A stretch of DNA of 64,000 bases from Chryseobacterium echinoideorum (GCF_007474535.1 NZ_VKNW01000010.1:92839-156838), one strand, 5' to 3'; positions 44,408 to 54,273 are shown, numbered from the stretch's first letter. The notes: generated by a model not told the origin, from the letters alone. Numbers and translations are program-made.

Positions 44408-45799
44408 TTATTTGTCCATCCTCACAATTCGAGGTTGAAATGTTCCGAGAATATCGACCAATTCACTTTGTGCGTTCATTACCTCGTTGATGTCTTTGTA
44501 CGCCATTGGTGCTTCTTCGGCATTTCCGCCCATCAATATGACATTTTTGAGTTTCAATTCTTTCTTAATATCATTTTGAGTGAAAAGATTTCTACATTCT
44601 CCCCTCGAAAATGCTCTTCCTGCACCGTGCGAAGCTGAGTTTAAAGAATCAGGATTTCCTTTCCCCCGAACGATAAAACCTTTTGCAGTCATTGAACCCG
44701 GAATCATTCCCAGCTCATTTTCGTTGGCAGGAGTGGCGCCTTTTCTGTGAACAATCACTTCTTTTCCATTGTGGATTTCTTTCCATGCGAAATTGTGATG
44801 ATTTTCGATTCTGGCTTTCACTCTTCCACCAACTGCTTTTACCAATCTTCTGTGAATATCGTCGTGACAGGCTGATGCGTAATCTCCTGCGAGATTCATC
44901 GCTGTCCAATATTCTAGACCGAGATGCGTGTTCAAATCCAACCAGGCAAAGTTTTGCGCTTCTTTTGGTAACGGACATTGCTCGGTCGCCACTCTCGAAT
45001 AATGCTGAGCGATTTCTGCTCCCAATCCACGGGAACCACTGTGCGAAAGAATCCCGAGATATTTTCCTTTTGGAAGATTGATTTGTTGATCTTCTTCCGT
45101 AATTTCTACTTCTCCGAATTCCACAAAGTGATTTCCGCCGCCGGAACTTCCCATTTGTTTGATGGCTTTCCCTTTTAATCTTCTCAAAATCGGAATTAAA
45201 TCGAACGTGTCTCTATCGAAAATCTCGTGGTCGATGTGAGATTTGTGCGTTTCGTACATCCCGAATTTGGTATGTTCGGCAAGCGCTTTTTCATATTTAT
45301 CTTTTGCGCCGTCGAGATATGAAATCGGCGTGTCCAAAATACTGAGCGACATTCTGCAACCGATATCCATTCCGACTCCATAGGGAATCACGGCATTTTC
45401 TACGGCGAGAACGCCACCGATTGGAAGTCCGTAACCGCTGTGCGCATCGGGCATTAAAGCACCTTGCGTTGCAATCGGCAATTTCAACGCAGTGTACAGT
45501 TGGTTTTTGGCTTCATCCGAAATATTATTTCCAAAAATCTGAAAAGAAGCTCGGTTTGTGTTGAGCATTCTTTTTTCTGTTTTCTTGGATGAAAGCAAAG
45601 CTTCTGCAATTTGCCCGAAGGTTAAATCTTTCTCGAAGTTCTCCGGATTCTGCTGGATTTCCTTTAAAATAGATTTTACGTGATGAATATTTTTGGTTGC
45701 AAAATTCCTTTTCATTACTTCTAAAGCGATGTTCACGCTTTGATTATTTGGATACCCTAATTTTAATATATCTTTTCCTTTTAGTTTTAAATTTCCCAT
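44408..45799 (-). CDS. rtcB: RNA-splicing ligase RtcB (PrfH-associated type)
   Basis: A 463-residue GTP/Mn-dependent ligase joining 2',3'-cyclic phosphate and 5'-OH RNA ends. The metal ligand Cys148 lies in YGVGMDIGCRM. Further sites are GGGNHFVEFGEV, LSHSGSRGLGAEIAQHY, and the guanylylated His391 in SASHGAGRAFSRGE. The length, somewhat shorter than canonical RtcB, and the prfH neighbour suggest the RtcB2 subgroup acting in ribosomal RNA repair. By eye the locus is richer in G+C than its surroundings, which hints at transfer (not computed). Confidence 0.94.
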   Translation of the reverse strand: MGNLKLKGKDILKLGYPNNQSVNIALEVMKRNFATKNIHHVKSILKEIQQNPENFEKDLTFGQIAEALLSSKKTEKRMLNTNRASFQIFGNNISDEAKNQLYTALKLPIATQGALMPDAHSGYGLPIGGVLAVENAVIPYGVGMDIGCRMSLSILDTPISYLDGAKDKYEKALAEHTKFGMYETHKSHIDHEIFDRDTFDLIPILRRLKGKAIKQMGSSGGGNHFVEFGEVEITEEDQQINLPKGKYLGILSHSGSRGLGAEIAQHYSRVATEQCPLPKEAQNFAWLDLNTHLGLEYWTAMNLAGDYASACHDDIHRRLVKAVGGRVKARIENHHNFAWKEIHNGKEVIVHRKGATPANENELGMIPGSMTAKGFIVRGKGNPDSLNSASHGAGRAFSRGECRNLFTQNDIKKELKLKNVILMGGNAEEAPMAYKDINEVMNAQSELVDILGTFQPRIVRMDK

Positions 45800-45920
45800 C
45801 TTTTTAGATTTTAGATAATAGATGTGATATAATAGACTTTCTCACATCGAATTTTCGTCAACTATTTTTTTAGTTTATATGTTTTTGTCATTGACTTCGT
45901 CGTATCTTCGATTTCTGAAC

Positions 45921-45975
45921 GAAGAAAGAATCTATAGATTCTTCAATTCGCTTCGCTACTTTCAGAATGACACAG
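45921..45975. repeat. Dispersed-repeat-like sequence with palindrome AAGAATCTATAGATTCTT
   Basis: A perfect 18-bp palindrome at 45927-45944 is followed by CGCTTCGCTACTTTCAGAAT and GACACA. I have the impression that similar strings recur in Bacteroidetes intergenic regions, but only one copy is in this window. It sits in the 570-nt non-coding gap between rtcB and the TonB receptor. Confidence 0.35.
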
Positions 45976-45983
45976 CGTTGTAA

Positions 45984-46073
45984 CTAGCCCGGATTGTAGC
46001 GACATCCTTTTTTTGCGTTGGCGTGAAAATGCGCTGGCAAAAAAAGATATAGCGGAAAGCCGGATTAAGCTCC
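45984..46073. repeat. REP-like palindromic element of the flavobacterial type
   Basis: Imperfect arms begin AGCCCGGATTGTAGCGACAT (left) and end AGCGGAAAGCCGGATTAAGC (right). They enclose a perfect 10-bp core, CTTTTTTTGC (46007-46016) with GCAAAAAAAG (46037-46046), and a G+C-richer loop. The outer sequences resemble a repeat I have seen in many Flavobacteriia intergenic regions. The assignment is from memory and not searched. Confidence 0.5.
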
Positions 46074-46126
46074 TGATAAAATTTGATTTCGGGGAAACTG
46101 TTTTGAGTTTGAAATATTGCGCAATG

Positions 46127-46158
46127 AAAAACCCGAAAATCTTACGACTTCGGGTTTT
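46127..46158 (-). terminator. Terminator behind the 25-codon ORF
   Basis: AAAACCCGAA (46127-46136) pairs with TTCGGGTTTT (46149-46158) over a 12-nt loop. On the minus strand it follows the small ORF at 46181-46258 and ends in TTTTTC. Confidence 0.75.
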
Positions 46159-46180
46159 GATATTTCAATATACTGTTATT

Positions 46181-46258
46181 CTATGAATGTACCAAACCAC
46201 GAAGCCCTGCCTTTGCAAAAGGCAATCCTACTGTTGAATGTTGATTATATCTGAACAT
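46181..46258 (-). other. Small ORF (25 codons) or small RNA unit upstream of rtcB
   Basis: ATG at 46258 opens a 25-codon frame, MFRYNQHSTVGLPFAKAGLR plus GLVHS, ending in TAG. It has a near-consensus promoter upstream (46300-46330) and a rho-independent terminator 23 nt downstream, so it looks like a complete short transcription unit. A 7-3-7 hairpin, TGCCTTT-GCA-AAAGGCA (46208-46224), lies inside it, so a structured small RNA is equally possible. It points toward rtcB, 328 nt beyond the terminator. A leader-peptide or attenuator role is conceivable but unproven. No family is recognised. Confidence 0.45.
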
Positions 46259-46299
46259 TGCTTCGTTGTTTTTTATTGGTTGAACTTGATTTTCAGATG

Positions 46300-46330
46300 C
46301 AAATATATTATTTTTTCTAGTTACAACAAT
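46300..46330 (-). promoter_or_regulatory. Promoter for the small unit upstream of rtcB
   Basis: On the minus strand ATTG (plus-strand 46327-46330), a 19-nt spacer, and TATATTTG (plus-strand 46300-46307) match the -33/-7 consensus well. It is divergent to and just upstream of the TonB receptor gene. Confidence 0.6.
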
Positions 46331-46372
46331 AATTTAGGAGTTTTTTTGAATTATTTTTGTGAAAATTTTAAA

Positions 46373-48757
46373 ATGCAACGCAGTTTTATTGTCATTCTTT
46401 TTTTGATTTCCAACTTTATTTTTGCACAGTTGGGAAGTGTGAACATCACGGTTTATGATGAGTTCAGCAAGAAACCTCTGGATGTGAACGTGAAAATCCA
46501 GAATTCGGAGATGGTTTTTTCCGGAAGAGGGAATGTGCAGATTTCGGAACTGACACCGGGAAATTACACATTCGAGATTTCGGCGGAGAACTATGCGGCT
46601 AGATTTCTAAACGATATTAATGTGGTTCCCAATCAAAACCTAAGTTTTTCGGTTGGACTTCAAAAATCCGAGCAGAACATTCAGGAAGTGGTCATCAGCA
46701 AAAAAGTCTATAAAACTATGGCAGAAAGTCCGGTTTCCCTGAGAAATATTACGAGTGAGGAAATCCAGAAAAATGCGGGCTCCAACCGCGATGTCTCGAA
46801 GGCAATTCTCAGTTTTCCGGGTGTGGGAAGTACAGCAACGTTTCGGAACGACCTTTTTATCCGTGGCGGAAGTTCGGCAGAAAACAAATTTTATATCGAC
46901 GGAATCGAGGTTCCGGTCATCAATCATTTCCAGACGCAGGGCGCAAGTGGCGGACCGAGAGGAATCATAACCGTGGATTTCATTAAAGATGTGGATTTCT
47001 ACAGCGGTGCTTTTCCGGCAAGACGAAATGGTGTTTTGTCTTCTCTTTTTGAATTCAATCTCAAGCAAGCCAGAAAAGATAAGCTCGGCTACAAAGCGAT
47101 TATAGGTTTGGATGACTTACAATTGATGGCAGACGGACCTTTGAGTAAGGATCAAAGTTGGAGCGGGCTTTTTTCTGTGAGAAAATCAAATTTACAATTA
47201 TTATTCAAAGCTATAGGGTTGCCTTTTTTGCCTTCATATTATGATGCTAATTTTAAAGTTTCTAAAAAATATAAAAGCGGTGATGAATTATATTTTATTG
47301 GAATTGGCGCAGTCGACCGTTTTGAATTTAATAATGACGCAGAAAAAACATTAACGAACCTTACCTTAATAGAACGTCTTCCAAAATCGCCTCAATGGAA
47401 CTATACTGTGGGAGCCGGCTACAGACATCTTGCGGAAAACGGAAACTGGCTGTTTACGGTAAGCAGAAATACACTTGATAATCAAGCAATAAAATATTTA
47501 AGAAATATTGAAACACCTGAAAATCTTCTGTACGATTACAAATCTCAGGAAATAGAAAACAAGTTGCGCATAGACCGAAACCTAAGCATTAAAGATGTTC
47601 AGTTGAGCTTTGGAACCAATCTGAATTTTGCCACTTATAAGAATCATTCGATTATAAAAAATGTCACTCAAAATGCGGTTAATTTTGATAATCTTGATGT
47701 GAATCTCAATGTAATGCAATACGGTGTTTATATTCAGGCAGCCAAAAAGTTCTTCGACGAGAAAGTTCAGATTTCTGCGGGAACACGTCTTGATGCAAGC
47801 AATTATTCCGATAAGACCAATAATCCGCTCGAACAATTTTCGCCGAGATTATCATTAAGTTATCGTTTTGTGCCACAGTTTACATTTAATTTTAATTCAG
47901 GAATTTTCTATCAGCTTCCAGCTTACACGGCTTTGGGTTTTTCTGAAAACGGAAACTTCACCAACAAAAATACTTTAAGCTATATCAAAAACTCACATTT
48001 GGTAGGCGGTTTTGAATTTAACGGTAAAAATAATCTGAGAATTACCCTTGAAGGTTATTATAAACGCTACAAAAATTATCCGTTCTCACTGAGAAACCAG
48101 ATCAGTATTGCTAACATTGGTGCTGACTTTGGCGTGGTCGGAAATGAACCCCTAGATTCAAGAGGCAGCGGAGAAACCTATGGGTTTGAAGTATTGGCGC
48201 AGAAAAGAACACTTAATAATTTTTACGGAATTGCTGCCTATACTTTCGGCTATTCAAAATTTAGCAATGTGAATGAAAAGCTGTTGCCATCATCCTGGGA
48301 CAGCCGACACATTTTGACATTAACAACCGGAAAATATTTTGGTAAAAACTGGAACATCGGTGCAAGATTCCGTTTGCAGAGCGGTCTCCCTGAAACGCCA
48401 TACGATTTGCAGAGAAGTGCTTTGGTAAATATCTGGAATATCAATAATGGTCCTCTTCAGAATTTCACACAGCTTAATTCATTAAGAGGAAATGTAGCGC
48501 ATCAATTGGACATTCGTGCAGAGAAAAAATGGATTTTCAAAAAATGGCAGCTAACTGCTTACGTAGATGTTGTAAATATTTATGGTTCTGAAAGCCCGAG
48601 TAATCTGCCTGTCGTGAATCTTCAGCGTGATGAAAATTATAACGGCATCATCAGTAATCCTTCTGCTCCGCAAGACCAGCAAACCTATCTTTTGGAAACC
48701 GGAAAACAGGACAGAAATACACCGCTGCCCTATTTTGGATTGATTTTTGAATTTTAA
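46373..48757 (+). CDS. TonB-dependent receptor with carboxypeptidase-regulatory-like domain
   Basis: A 794-residue outer-membrane transporter started at MQRSFIVILFLISNFIFAQL (46373), which gives a good signal peptide. The upstream ATG at 46238 would give a non-signal extension. An N-terminal Ig-like CarboxypepD_reg domain (GSVNITVYDEFSKKPLDVNV) is followed by the plug (SNRDVSKAILSFPGVGSTAT, NDLFIRGGSSAENKFYIDGI) and a beta-barrel ending in FGLIFEF, a terminal phenylalanine. It imports an unknown substrate. No SusD-like gene accompanies it. A TATTTTTG box lies at 46352-46359. Confidence 0.9.
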   Translation: MQRSFIVILFLISNFIFAQLGSVNITVYDEFSKKPLDVNVKIQNSEMVFSGRGNVQISELTPGNYTFEISAENYAARFLNDINVVPNQNLSFSVGLQKSEQNIQEVVISKKVYKTMAESPVSLRNITSEEIQKNAGSNRDVSKAILSFPGVGSTATFRNDLFIRGGSSAENKFYIDGIEVPVINHFQTQGASGGPRGIITVDFIKDVDFYSGAFPARRNGVLSSLFEFNLKQARKDKLGYKAIIGLDDLQLMADGPLSKDQSWSGLFSVRKSNLQLLFKAIGLPFLPSYYDANFKVSKKYKSGDELYFIGIGAVDRFEFNNDAEKTLTNLTLIERLPKSPQWNYTVGAGYRHLAENGNWLFTVSRNTLDNQAIKYLRNIETPENLLYDYKSQEIENKLRIDRNLSIKDVQLSFGTNLNFATYKNHSIIKNVTQNAVNFDNLDVNLNVMQYGVYIQAAKKFFDEKVQISAGTRLDASNYSDKTNNPLEQFSPRLSLSYRFVPQFTFNFNSGIFYQLPAYTALGFSENGNFTNKNTLSYIKNSHLVGGFEFNGKNNLRITLEGYYKRYKNYPFSLRNQISIANIGADFGVVGNEPLDSRGSGETYGFEVLAQKRTLNNFYGIAAYTFGYSKFSNVNEKLLPSSWDSRHILTLTTGKYFGKNWNIGARFRLQSGLPETPYDLQRSALVNIWNINNGPLQNFTQLNSLRGNVAHQLDIRAEKKWIFKKWQLTAYVDVVNIYGSESPSNLPVVNLQRDENYNGIISNPSAPQDQQTYLLETGKQDRNTPLPYFGLIFEF

Positions 48758-48760
48758 ATA

Positions 48761-48795
48761 AAAAAGGCGTTAGTAAAATTTATAACGCCTTTTTT
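48761..48795. terminator. Bidirectional terminator after the TonB receptor gene
   Basis: GGCGTTA (48766-48772) pairs with TAACGCC (48783-48789), flanked by A5 on the left and T6 on the right, so it serves both converging genes. Confidence 0.9.
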
Positions 48796-48797
48796 AT

Positions 48798-49301
48798 TTA
48801 ATCTTCAGATCCCAAATCATCCATCGGATCATCCATTCCTTTGATAACATTAGAGTGATACACTCGTTCAGATCCTAAAAAGTAAAGATTGTGTCTTGCT
48901 TTAGCTATAATTCCATTATAAACATCTTGCGGAAGATCTGAGGCATTATTATCAACTCTGTTTTCATCTGTTTTTTTATAAACCTCTATCGCTCCGTTTT
49001 CATCTAAAATAGATTTTGCATTCTGAGCCTTTTCAAAAGTATCAGCATACACCACTATATTCAAACTTCCTACACTTTTAGTTTTATAAGCGTGCAGCAA
49101 CTCATTGTCATTAACAAAAAGATGATCCCAAAAGCTTTTTGTTTTTTCATCTTCTTCATATTGATGATCAGGTTCTGCACTTTCTACATTGGATCTAGAA
49201 ACGATAATATCATCATTATTAATCCCGTGATTTTTTAGTTTTGAAATAATATCCTCCGAATTTACTGTTGAAGGAAATACTGAAATTACTGTATAAGCCA
49301 T
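48798..49301 (-). CDS. Stress-protein-like small cytosolic protein
   Basis: A 167-residue acidic protein. The first part (AYTVISVFPSTVNSEDIISK, GINNDDIIVSRS) and the middle (LNIVVYADTFEKAQNAKSIL, ENGAIEV) suggest two ferredoxin-like halves as in general-stress/YflT-type (PF11181) proteins. The acidic tail NVIKGMDDPMDDLGSED resembles flavobacterial homologues. No enzymatic motif is seen. Assignment to the stress family is tentative. It is a single gene converging on the TonB receptor gene. Confidence 0.6.
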   Translation of the reverse strand: MAYTVISVFPSTVNSEDIISKLKNHGINNDDIIVSRSNVESAEPDHQYEEDEKTKSFWDHLFVNDNELLHAYKTKSVGSLNIVVYADTFEKAQNAKSILDENGAIEVYKKTDENRVDNNASDLPQDVYNGIIAKARHNLYFLGSERVYHSNVIKGMDDPMDDLGSED

Positions 49302-49367
49302 AATATTTTGTTTTGATTATGACTTAGAGTACAAAAGCTGTGCAATTTATCAGATTCTAATCACATT

Positions 49368-51485
49368 TTAATCTAGAAACCCTTCTAGAATATCCACTGC
49401 ACATTTCGGCAGGTTGGTTCCGGGTCCGAAGATAAAATCGGCTCCGTTTGCGTATAAAAACTCATAATCCTGTTGTGGAATTACTCCTCCGACTACAATA
49501 GTAATATCATCTGCTCCAAGCTTTTTCAGTTCTTCAACCACTTGTGGAACCAATGTTTTGTGTCCAGCCGCTAAAGATGAAACACCCAAAATATGGATAT
49601 CGTTTTCCACCGCCTGTTTGGCAACTTCTTCCGGAGTCTGGAATAACGGAGCAACATCCACATCGAATCCCATATCCGCAAAGGCAGTTGCAACTACCTT
49701 TGCACCTCTGTCGTGACCGTCCTGTCCCATTTTTGCGACCATAATTCTTGGTCTTCGACCCTCTTCTTCCTCAAATTTCTGAGTCAGTTCAAGGGCTTTT
49801 CCAAAATATTCGTTTTTACCTGCATTCATAGCGTAAACACCTTGTATAGTTCTGATATTAGCTTTATAACGCCCGAAACTTTCTTCCATTGCATCGCTCA
49901 TTTCCCCCAAAGTTACCCGTCTTCTCGCCGCTTCAATGCAAAGTTCCAAAAGATTTCCGGATCCTGATTTTGCTGTTTCACGGATTTGATTTAAAATATC
50001 TTCAACAGATGCTGAATCACGTTCAGACTTTATTTTTTCTAATCTTTCAATCTGCTTTCTGCGAACCTCGGTATTGTCGATGTCAAGAATTTCGATCGGA
50101 TTTTGTTTTAAAGAAGATTTAAAAGAATTAACACCAATGATAAACTCTTCTCCGCTGTCAATTTTCGCCTGTTTTCTGGCGGCAGCTTCCTCAATTCTCA
50201 TTTTCGGAATCCCAGCTTCGATGGCTTTGGTCATCCCGCCTTCTTTTTCTACCTCATCAATATATTTCATTGCTTCTTCAATCATCTGTTGTGTGAGAGA
50301 TTCGACAAGATTACTTCCGCCCATTGGATCCACAACATCACAAATGCCGCTTTCCTGCTGAAGAATGATTTGGGTGTTTCTTGCAATTTTTGCCGAATAA
50401 TCTGTGGGCAAAGCAATGGCTTCATCCAAAGCATTCGTATGTAAAGATTGTGTTCCACCCAAGGCTGAAGACAACGCTTCAATAGCAGTTCTGGTTATAT
50501 TATTAAAGGGCTCCTGTTCGGTTAAAGACCAACCAGAAGTCTGCGAATGCGTTCTTAAAGCTAAAGATTTAGGATTTTGAGGATTAAACTGTTTTAAAAG
50601 ATTTGCCCAAATATATCTTGCTGCACGCATTTTGGCAATTTCCATAAAATGATTCATCCCGATTGCCCAAAAAAAGGATAATCTCGGTGCAAAATCATCC
50701 ACGTTCATTCCTGCTTTTATTCCTGTTCTTACATATTCCAGACCATCGGCTAACGTATAGGCCATTTCCAGAACCGGCGTAGCACCCGCTTCCTGCATGT
50801 GATATCCGGAAATTGAGATCGAATTGAATTTAGGAATATTTTTTGAAGTGTATTCAAAAATATCAGCAATAATTTTCATGGATGGTGTCGGAGGATAGAT
50901 GTAAGTATTCCGCACCATAAACTCTTTCAAAATATCATTCTGAATCGTGCCTGACAGTTTATCCTGAGATACCCCCTGCTCTTCTGCTGCCACAATATAA
51001 AAAGATAAAATCGGTAAAACGGCACCGTTCATTGTCATTGAAACTGAAATTTCATCTAAAGGAATCTGGTCGAAAAGGATTTTCATATCTTCGACAGAAT
51101 CAATTGCAACACCTGCTTTCCCGACATCACCAACCACTCTTGCGTGGTCTGAATCATAACCTCTGTGTGTTGCCAAATCAAAGGCTACTGAAAGTCCTTT
51201 TTGTCCGGCGGCAAGATTTCTTCTGTAAAACGCATTAGATTCTTCGGCAGTAGAAAATCCTGCATATTGACGGATTGTCCATGGTTTTTGAACGTACATG
51301 GTAGAATATGGACCTCGAAGATAGGGCGCAATTCCCGGAGAACTTTCTGCAATGCTCTTATCTTTTACATCTTCGCCGATATATCTTGATTTCAATTCTA
51401 ACCCGTCTTTCTCAAAGGGATAGATAGTATGCTGGGTTTCAGGTATATTAAATTGTGGAATTTTGTTTTTGATTTGCTTGCGCAT
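49368..51485 (-). CDS. scpA: Methylmalonyl-CoA mutase, large (catalytic) subunit
   Basis: A 705-residue adenosylcobalamin enzyme interconverting methylmalonyl-CoA and succinyl-CoA. The substrate-binding barrel contains [40 protein letters not shown] and [14 protein letters not shown]. The B12 domain has the cofactor motif [20 protein letters not shown] (DxHxxG) and [20 protein letters not shown]. It is full length. Its chaperone MeaB is encoded at 41305-42288. A small subunit is not in the window. Used in propionate/succinate metabolism. Confidence 0.96.
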   Translation of the reverse strand: MRKQIKNKIPQFNIPETQHTIYPFEKDGLELKSRYIGEDVKDKSIAESSPGIAPYLRGPYSTMYVQKPWTIRQYAGFSTAEESNAFYRRNLAAGQKGLSVAFDLATHRGYDSDHARVVGDVGKAGVAIDSVEDMKILFDQIPLDEISVSMTMNGAVLPILSFYIVAAEEQGVSQDKLSGTIQNDILKEFMVRNTYIYPPTPSMKIIADIFEYTSKNIPKFNSISISGYHMQEAGATPVLEMAYTLADGLEYVRTGIKAGMNVDDFAPRLSFFWAIGMNHFMEIAKMRAARYIWANLLKQFNPQNPKSLALRTHSQTSGWSLTEQEPFNNITRTAIEALSSALGGTQSLHTNALDEAIALPTDYSAKIARNTQIILQQESGICDVVDPMGGSNLVESLTQQMIEEAMKYIDEVEKEGGMTKAIEAGIPKMRIEEAAARKQAKIDSGEEFIIGVNSFKSSLKQNPIEILDIDNTEVRRKQIERLEKIKSERDSASVEDILNQIRETAKSGSGNLLELCIEAARRRVTLGEMSDAMEESFGRYKANIRTIQGVYAMNAGKNEYFGKALELTQKFEEEEGRRPRIMVAKMGQDGHDRGAKVVATAFADMGFDVDVAPLFQTPEEVAKQAVENDIHILGVSSLAAGHKTLVPQVVEELKKLGADDITIVVGGVIPQQDYEFLYANGADFIFGPGTNLPKCAVDILEGFLD

Positions 51486-51571
51486 GAGTTCAGATTTAAG
51501 ATTTTAAAAATAAGCAATTTTGAAAGAATATATTAATACTAATTTTCAGTAGTAAAAAGAGCTATATTAAA

Positions 51572-51602
51572 TAAAAAAATACCCACTGAAATTGGTGGGT
51601 AT
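51572..51602 (-). terminator. Terminator of the DUF5686 gene
   Basis: ATACCCAC (51579-51586) pairs with GTGGGTAT (51595-51602). On the minus strand a run of seven T follows. Confidence 0.88.
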
Positions 51603-51646
51603 TATTGATTTATTAAGTTTTAAACTTTATCAAAACTATATTTTAT

Positions 51647-54175
51647 CTAAAAATTAAACTGAAAACCTGCTTTGATTCCGAATTTTGAAATATCCGGACG
51701 ATCAAGATAATTTCCTCGCCAGTTGAAATCTATGCGTAAAAGTCTGATGTTTCCGAAACCGATGTTTTCAATTCCGAAACCGTATTCGTAGTATACCTGT
51801 TGGTTTGGAGCAGAATATTTAAACCCTTCCACATTGATATTCTTCGCGGCATCACTTAATGACCCGTAAGCACCACGGATAAAGACAACTTCTCTAAGCT
51901 TTAATTTTTTTATTAAAGGAATATAGGACAAAATTTTACCGTTAAAATGATGCTCAATATGAAGCGTTGTGTAGGTATCAGCTACAAATTCATAATAATT
52001 CAGCTGCGCAAAAGTATTAGGAACGATTCCGTACGACTGGTTACCCGGAATAATATTCTGTAAAGCCAAAGGAACGGTGTCAAATGTTTTCCCTGCCTCA
52101 AAGCTTAAAAAAGTTTTTCCTAAATTTCCTAAAATAATAGGTTTGTAAAACATAAACTGCAGCTTGTTATAATTAAAATCTGCATTAAATAAACCTTCAA
52201 TACCTCTTGTATATTTTAATACAATCGTGGGTGCTAAAGTACCGTGCTCATATCTGTCGACACCTGTCTGAGAAAATTTTGCTCCAGGTCTTGCAATTAA
52301 GCTTAATGTAACACGAGAATCGTTGGTTGTTTTTCTGAGATTTCCGTTTTGATAATACATCAGATTAAACCCTGAAGGATTGGCAGATTTGATGCTCTGC
52401 AATGTCCCGTCTACTCTTACCTGAAAGTTTTTCCAAGGCTCAATTGAAGTAAAAAAGCTGGTTTGATTTACTGAACTTAAAGAAGCATTTTCTCCTCTGG
52501 CAAAAACGGTCGATGACGCGAATGAACGCGATAGAATACCATCCTCCGTAGTTAGCTGTACTCCAAGCTGAGTAATATCTCTTTTGGTTCCCGCCCCGAT
52601 CATGAAACGATTGACTCTATTAAACATATAACGGCCTTCAACTCCATATTTGAACTGCTGATCTTTGAAACCATAAGCATTATAAAATTCAATCCTCCAA
52701 GGATCATTCTGCCCGAAATACGTTCTTGCCCCAATTCTTATTCTGTCTCCTTCCACTTCATTTTTGCCATATACAGAAGTAATGGGTCCCAAATCAATTC
52801 CTTTCGTAATATTGTAATATCTTGAAGCTAATGTTTCGTAAAGTTTTACAATTCTGTTGAATTTTGGAGTCTGTTGCAATTTATCAAGCATTTCATAGAC
52901 TCCTTTTTCTTCCCTGGATAGAGAGTCTGGTCTTGCCTGACTCCAGTAAGCTTCATCTTTATCTACAAAATCAGCAGCATATTCTTCTTTTTTTCTTGTA
53001 AAAACAGAATCTGCCAGAGGCTTATTAAACTCATAATCTGAATAATCGACAGACCTTCTTGCAATGATACTTTTTGCCGTTTTCTTTTTGGAAAAAGGTG
53101 TCATCTCTATTGCTGTGACAAATTTTTTCGGCAGAAAAGTCTCATCATCAGGATTATCATATTCAAGTTCTGTTGAAATAGCATTGATAAAATTGACATT
53201 GATTTTGTTGGTTGATTTTAGCGTAGCTTCAAGAATTGCATAAGAATCTGTATCAATATATAAATATCCTTGAAATGCCAATACTTCAGTTCTTCTTGGC
53301 TGATAACGGATTTTATAGGCATTTTCGCCACGAACTGAAACAGTGTCTATTAAATTATAATCATACGTACTGAAACCATCTGTTCCTACCGGGCTTGGAA
53401 AGCCGATATCAAAATAGTTTAAGGTATTATCATAAATATTAATATCCCTATAAAGATTTTTTGCTGTAAGCGTAATCACCTGATTATCCTGAAAACCGGA
53501 AGTTTTTTGCGCTACCAAAAGCTTTTTATTTCTTTTAGATGGCTTATTCTCTCCAAAATTATGATAAATAGACTCATTCAGAAAAACCGGCAAAGCCATT
53601 TTACCATTGGCTGTAGAATCTGCATAGTCAAAAATAAAATCCAGTTTGTTAAAAATCTTTCGATTCATAAAAGTGCTGTCGAGATTATTTGCATCAAACT
53701 GAATCTTTTCATATTCTTTAAAAGTATATGTATCAAATTTTTCCAGACCATTATTTCTCTTACGCTTCCAGACTTCCTGCATGATTCTGTACGCCGGATT
53801 TTCCTTTTTATTTTTAAACTTAGTTTTTTGATTGTTGATAACAACCTCCTCAATATTACTTATTTTTTCTGAAGACAGCTTAACTAAAATATCATCGGTG
53901 TTTTCCGGAGTAATATTTACTGTTTCTGGAGAATAATTTTTTTTTGAGAATCTTAATTTATAAATAACAGTATCTGCTTTTATAGTGAAATTTCCAGAAG
54001 CCGTTGTTAAAAAAGGAGCAGATTGATCATTAATAAAAATTTCAACGCCAGAAACATCTTTACTGGTCTTTTCGTCAACAATTCTTCCAACTGCTGTATT
54101 TTGTGCGTGTAGTAATCCTGTAAAAACGAGGGTAATATAGAGTATACAGTATTTAAAGTAGTGGGTAAACATCAT
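51647..54175 (-). CDS. DUF5686 outer-membrane protein with CarboxypepD_reg-like domain
   Basis: An 842-residue envelope protein with a signal peptide (CILYITLVFTGLLHAQ). The N-terminal Ig-like domain (VGRIVDEKTSKDVSGVEIFI) is followed by the long DUF5686 region (YRIMQEVWKRKRNNGLEKFD, YTFKEYEKIQFDANNL) and beta-strand-rich C-terminal sequence ending FGIKAGFQFNF, consistent with a barrel. The family is common in Bacteroidetes and of unknown function. It is the last chromosomal gene before the integrated element. A TAGATTTG -7 box lies upstream at plus-strand 54266-54273. Confidence 0.88.
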   Translation of the reverse strand: MMFTHYFKYCILYITLVFTGLLHAQNTAVGRIVDEKTSKDVSGVEIFINDQSAPFLTTASGNFTIKADTVIYKLRFSKKNYSPETVNITPENTDDILVKLSSEKISNIEEVVINNQKTKFKNKKENPAYRIMQEVWKRKRNNGLEKFDTYTFKEYEKIQFDANNLDSTFMNRKIFNKLDFIFDYADSTANGKMALPVFLNESIYHNFGENKPSKRNKKLLVAQKTSGFQDNQVITLTAKNLYRDINIYDNTLNYFDIGFPSPVGTDGFSTYDYNLIDTVSVRGENAYKIRYQPRRTEVLAFQGYLYIDTDSYAILEATLKSTNKINVNFINAISTELEYDNPDDETFLPKKFVTAIEMTPFSKKKTAKSIIARRSVDYSDYEFNKPLADSVFTRKKEEYAADFVDKDEAYWSQARPDSLSREEKGVYEMLDKLQQTPKFNRIVKLYETLASRYYNITKGIDLGPITSVYGKNEVEGDRIRIGARTYFGQNDPWRIEFYNAYGFKDQQFKYGVEGRYMFNRVNRFMIGAGTKRDITQLGVQLTTEDGILSRSFASSTVFARGENASLSSVNQTSFFTSIEPWKNFQVRVDGTLQSIKSANPSGFNLMYYQNGNLRKTTNDSRVTLSLIARPGAKFSQTGVDRYEHGTLAPTIVLKYTRGIEGLFNADFNYNKLQFMFYKPIILGNLGKTFLSFEAGKTFDTVPLALQNIIPGNQSYGIVPNTFAQLNYYEFVADTYTTLHIEHHFNGKILSYIPLIKKLKLREVVFIRGAYGSLSDAAKNINVEGFKYSAPNQQVYYEYGFGIENIGFGNIRLLRIDFNWRGNYLDRPDISKFGIKAGFQFNF

Positions 54176-54265
54176 TCGTTTTTTCGAGCATTTAGCATAA
54201 ACAAAAAGTGTGCTGCATTTTTACAGTTTATTATTTATTAAAGTTCATCATTTTGTATAAAACTG

Positions 54266-54273
54266 CAAATCTA
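54266..54273 (-). promoter_or_regulatory. -7 element TAGATTTG for the DUF5686 gene
   Basis: A full match to TAnnTTTG on the minus strand, giving a leader of roughly 85 nt. No -33 TTTG is evident at the normal spacing. Confidence 0.5.

Noticed and set aside
44683..45381. Several open frames on both strands across rtcB
   Set aside because: All are shadows of the RtcB reading frame in a region of higher G+C. None shows family motifs or signals.
46238..46372. 45-codon N-terminal extension of the TonB receptor
   Set aside because: It would hide a good signal peptide beginning at 46373. It also overlaps the divergent promoter and the small ORF.
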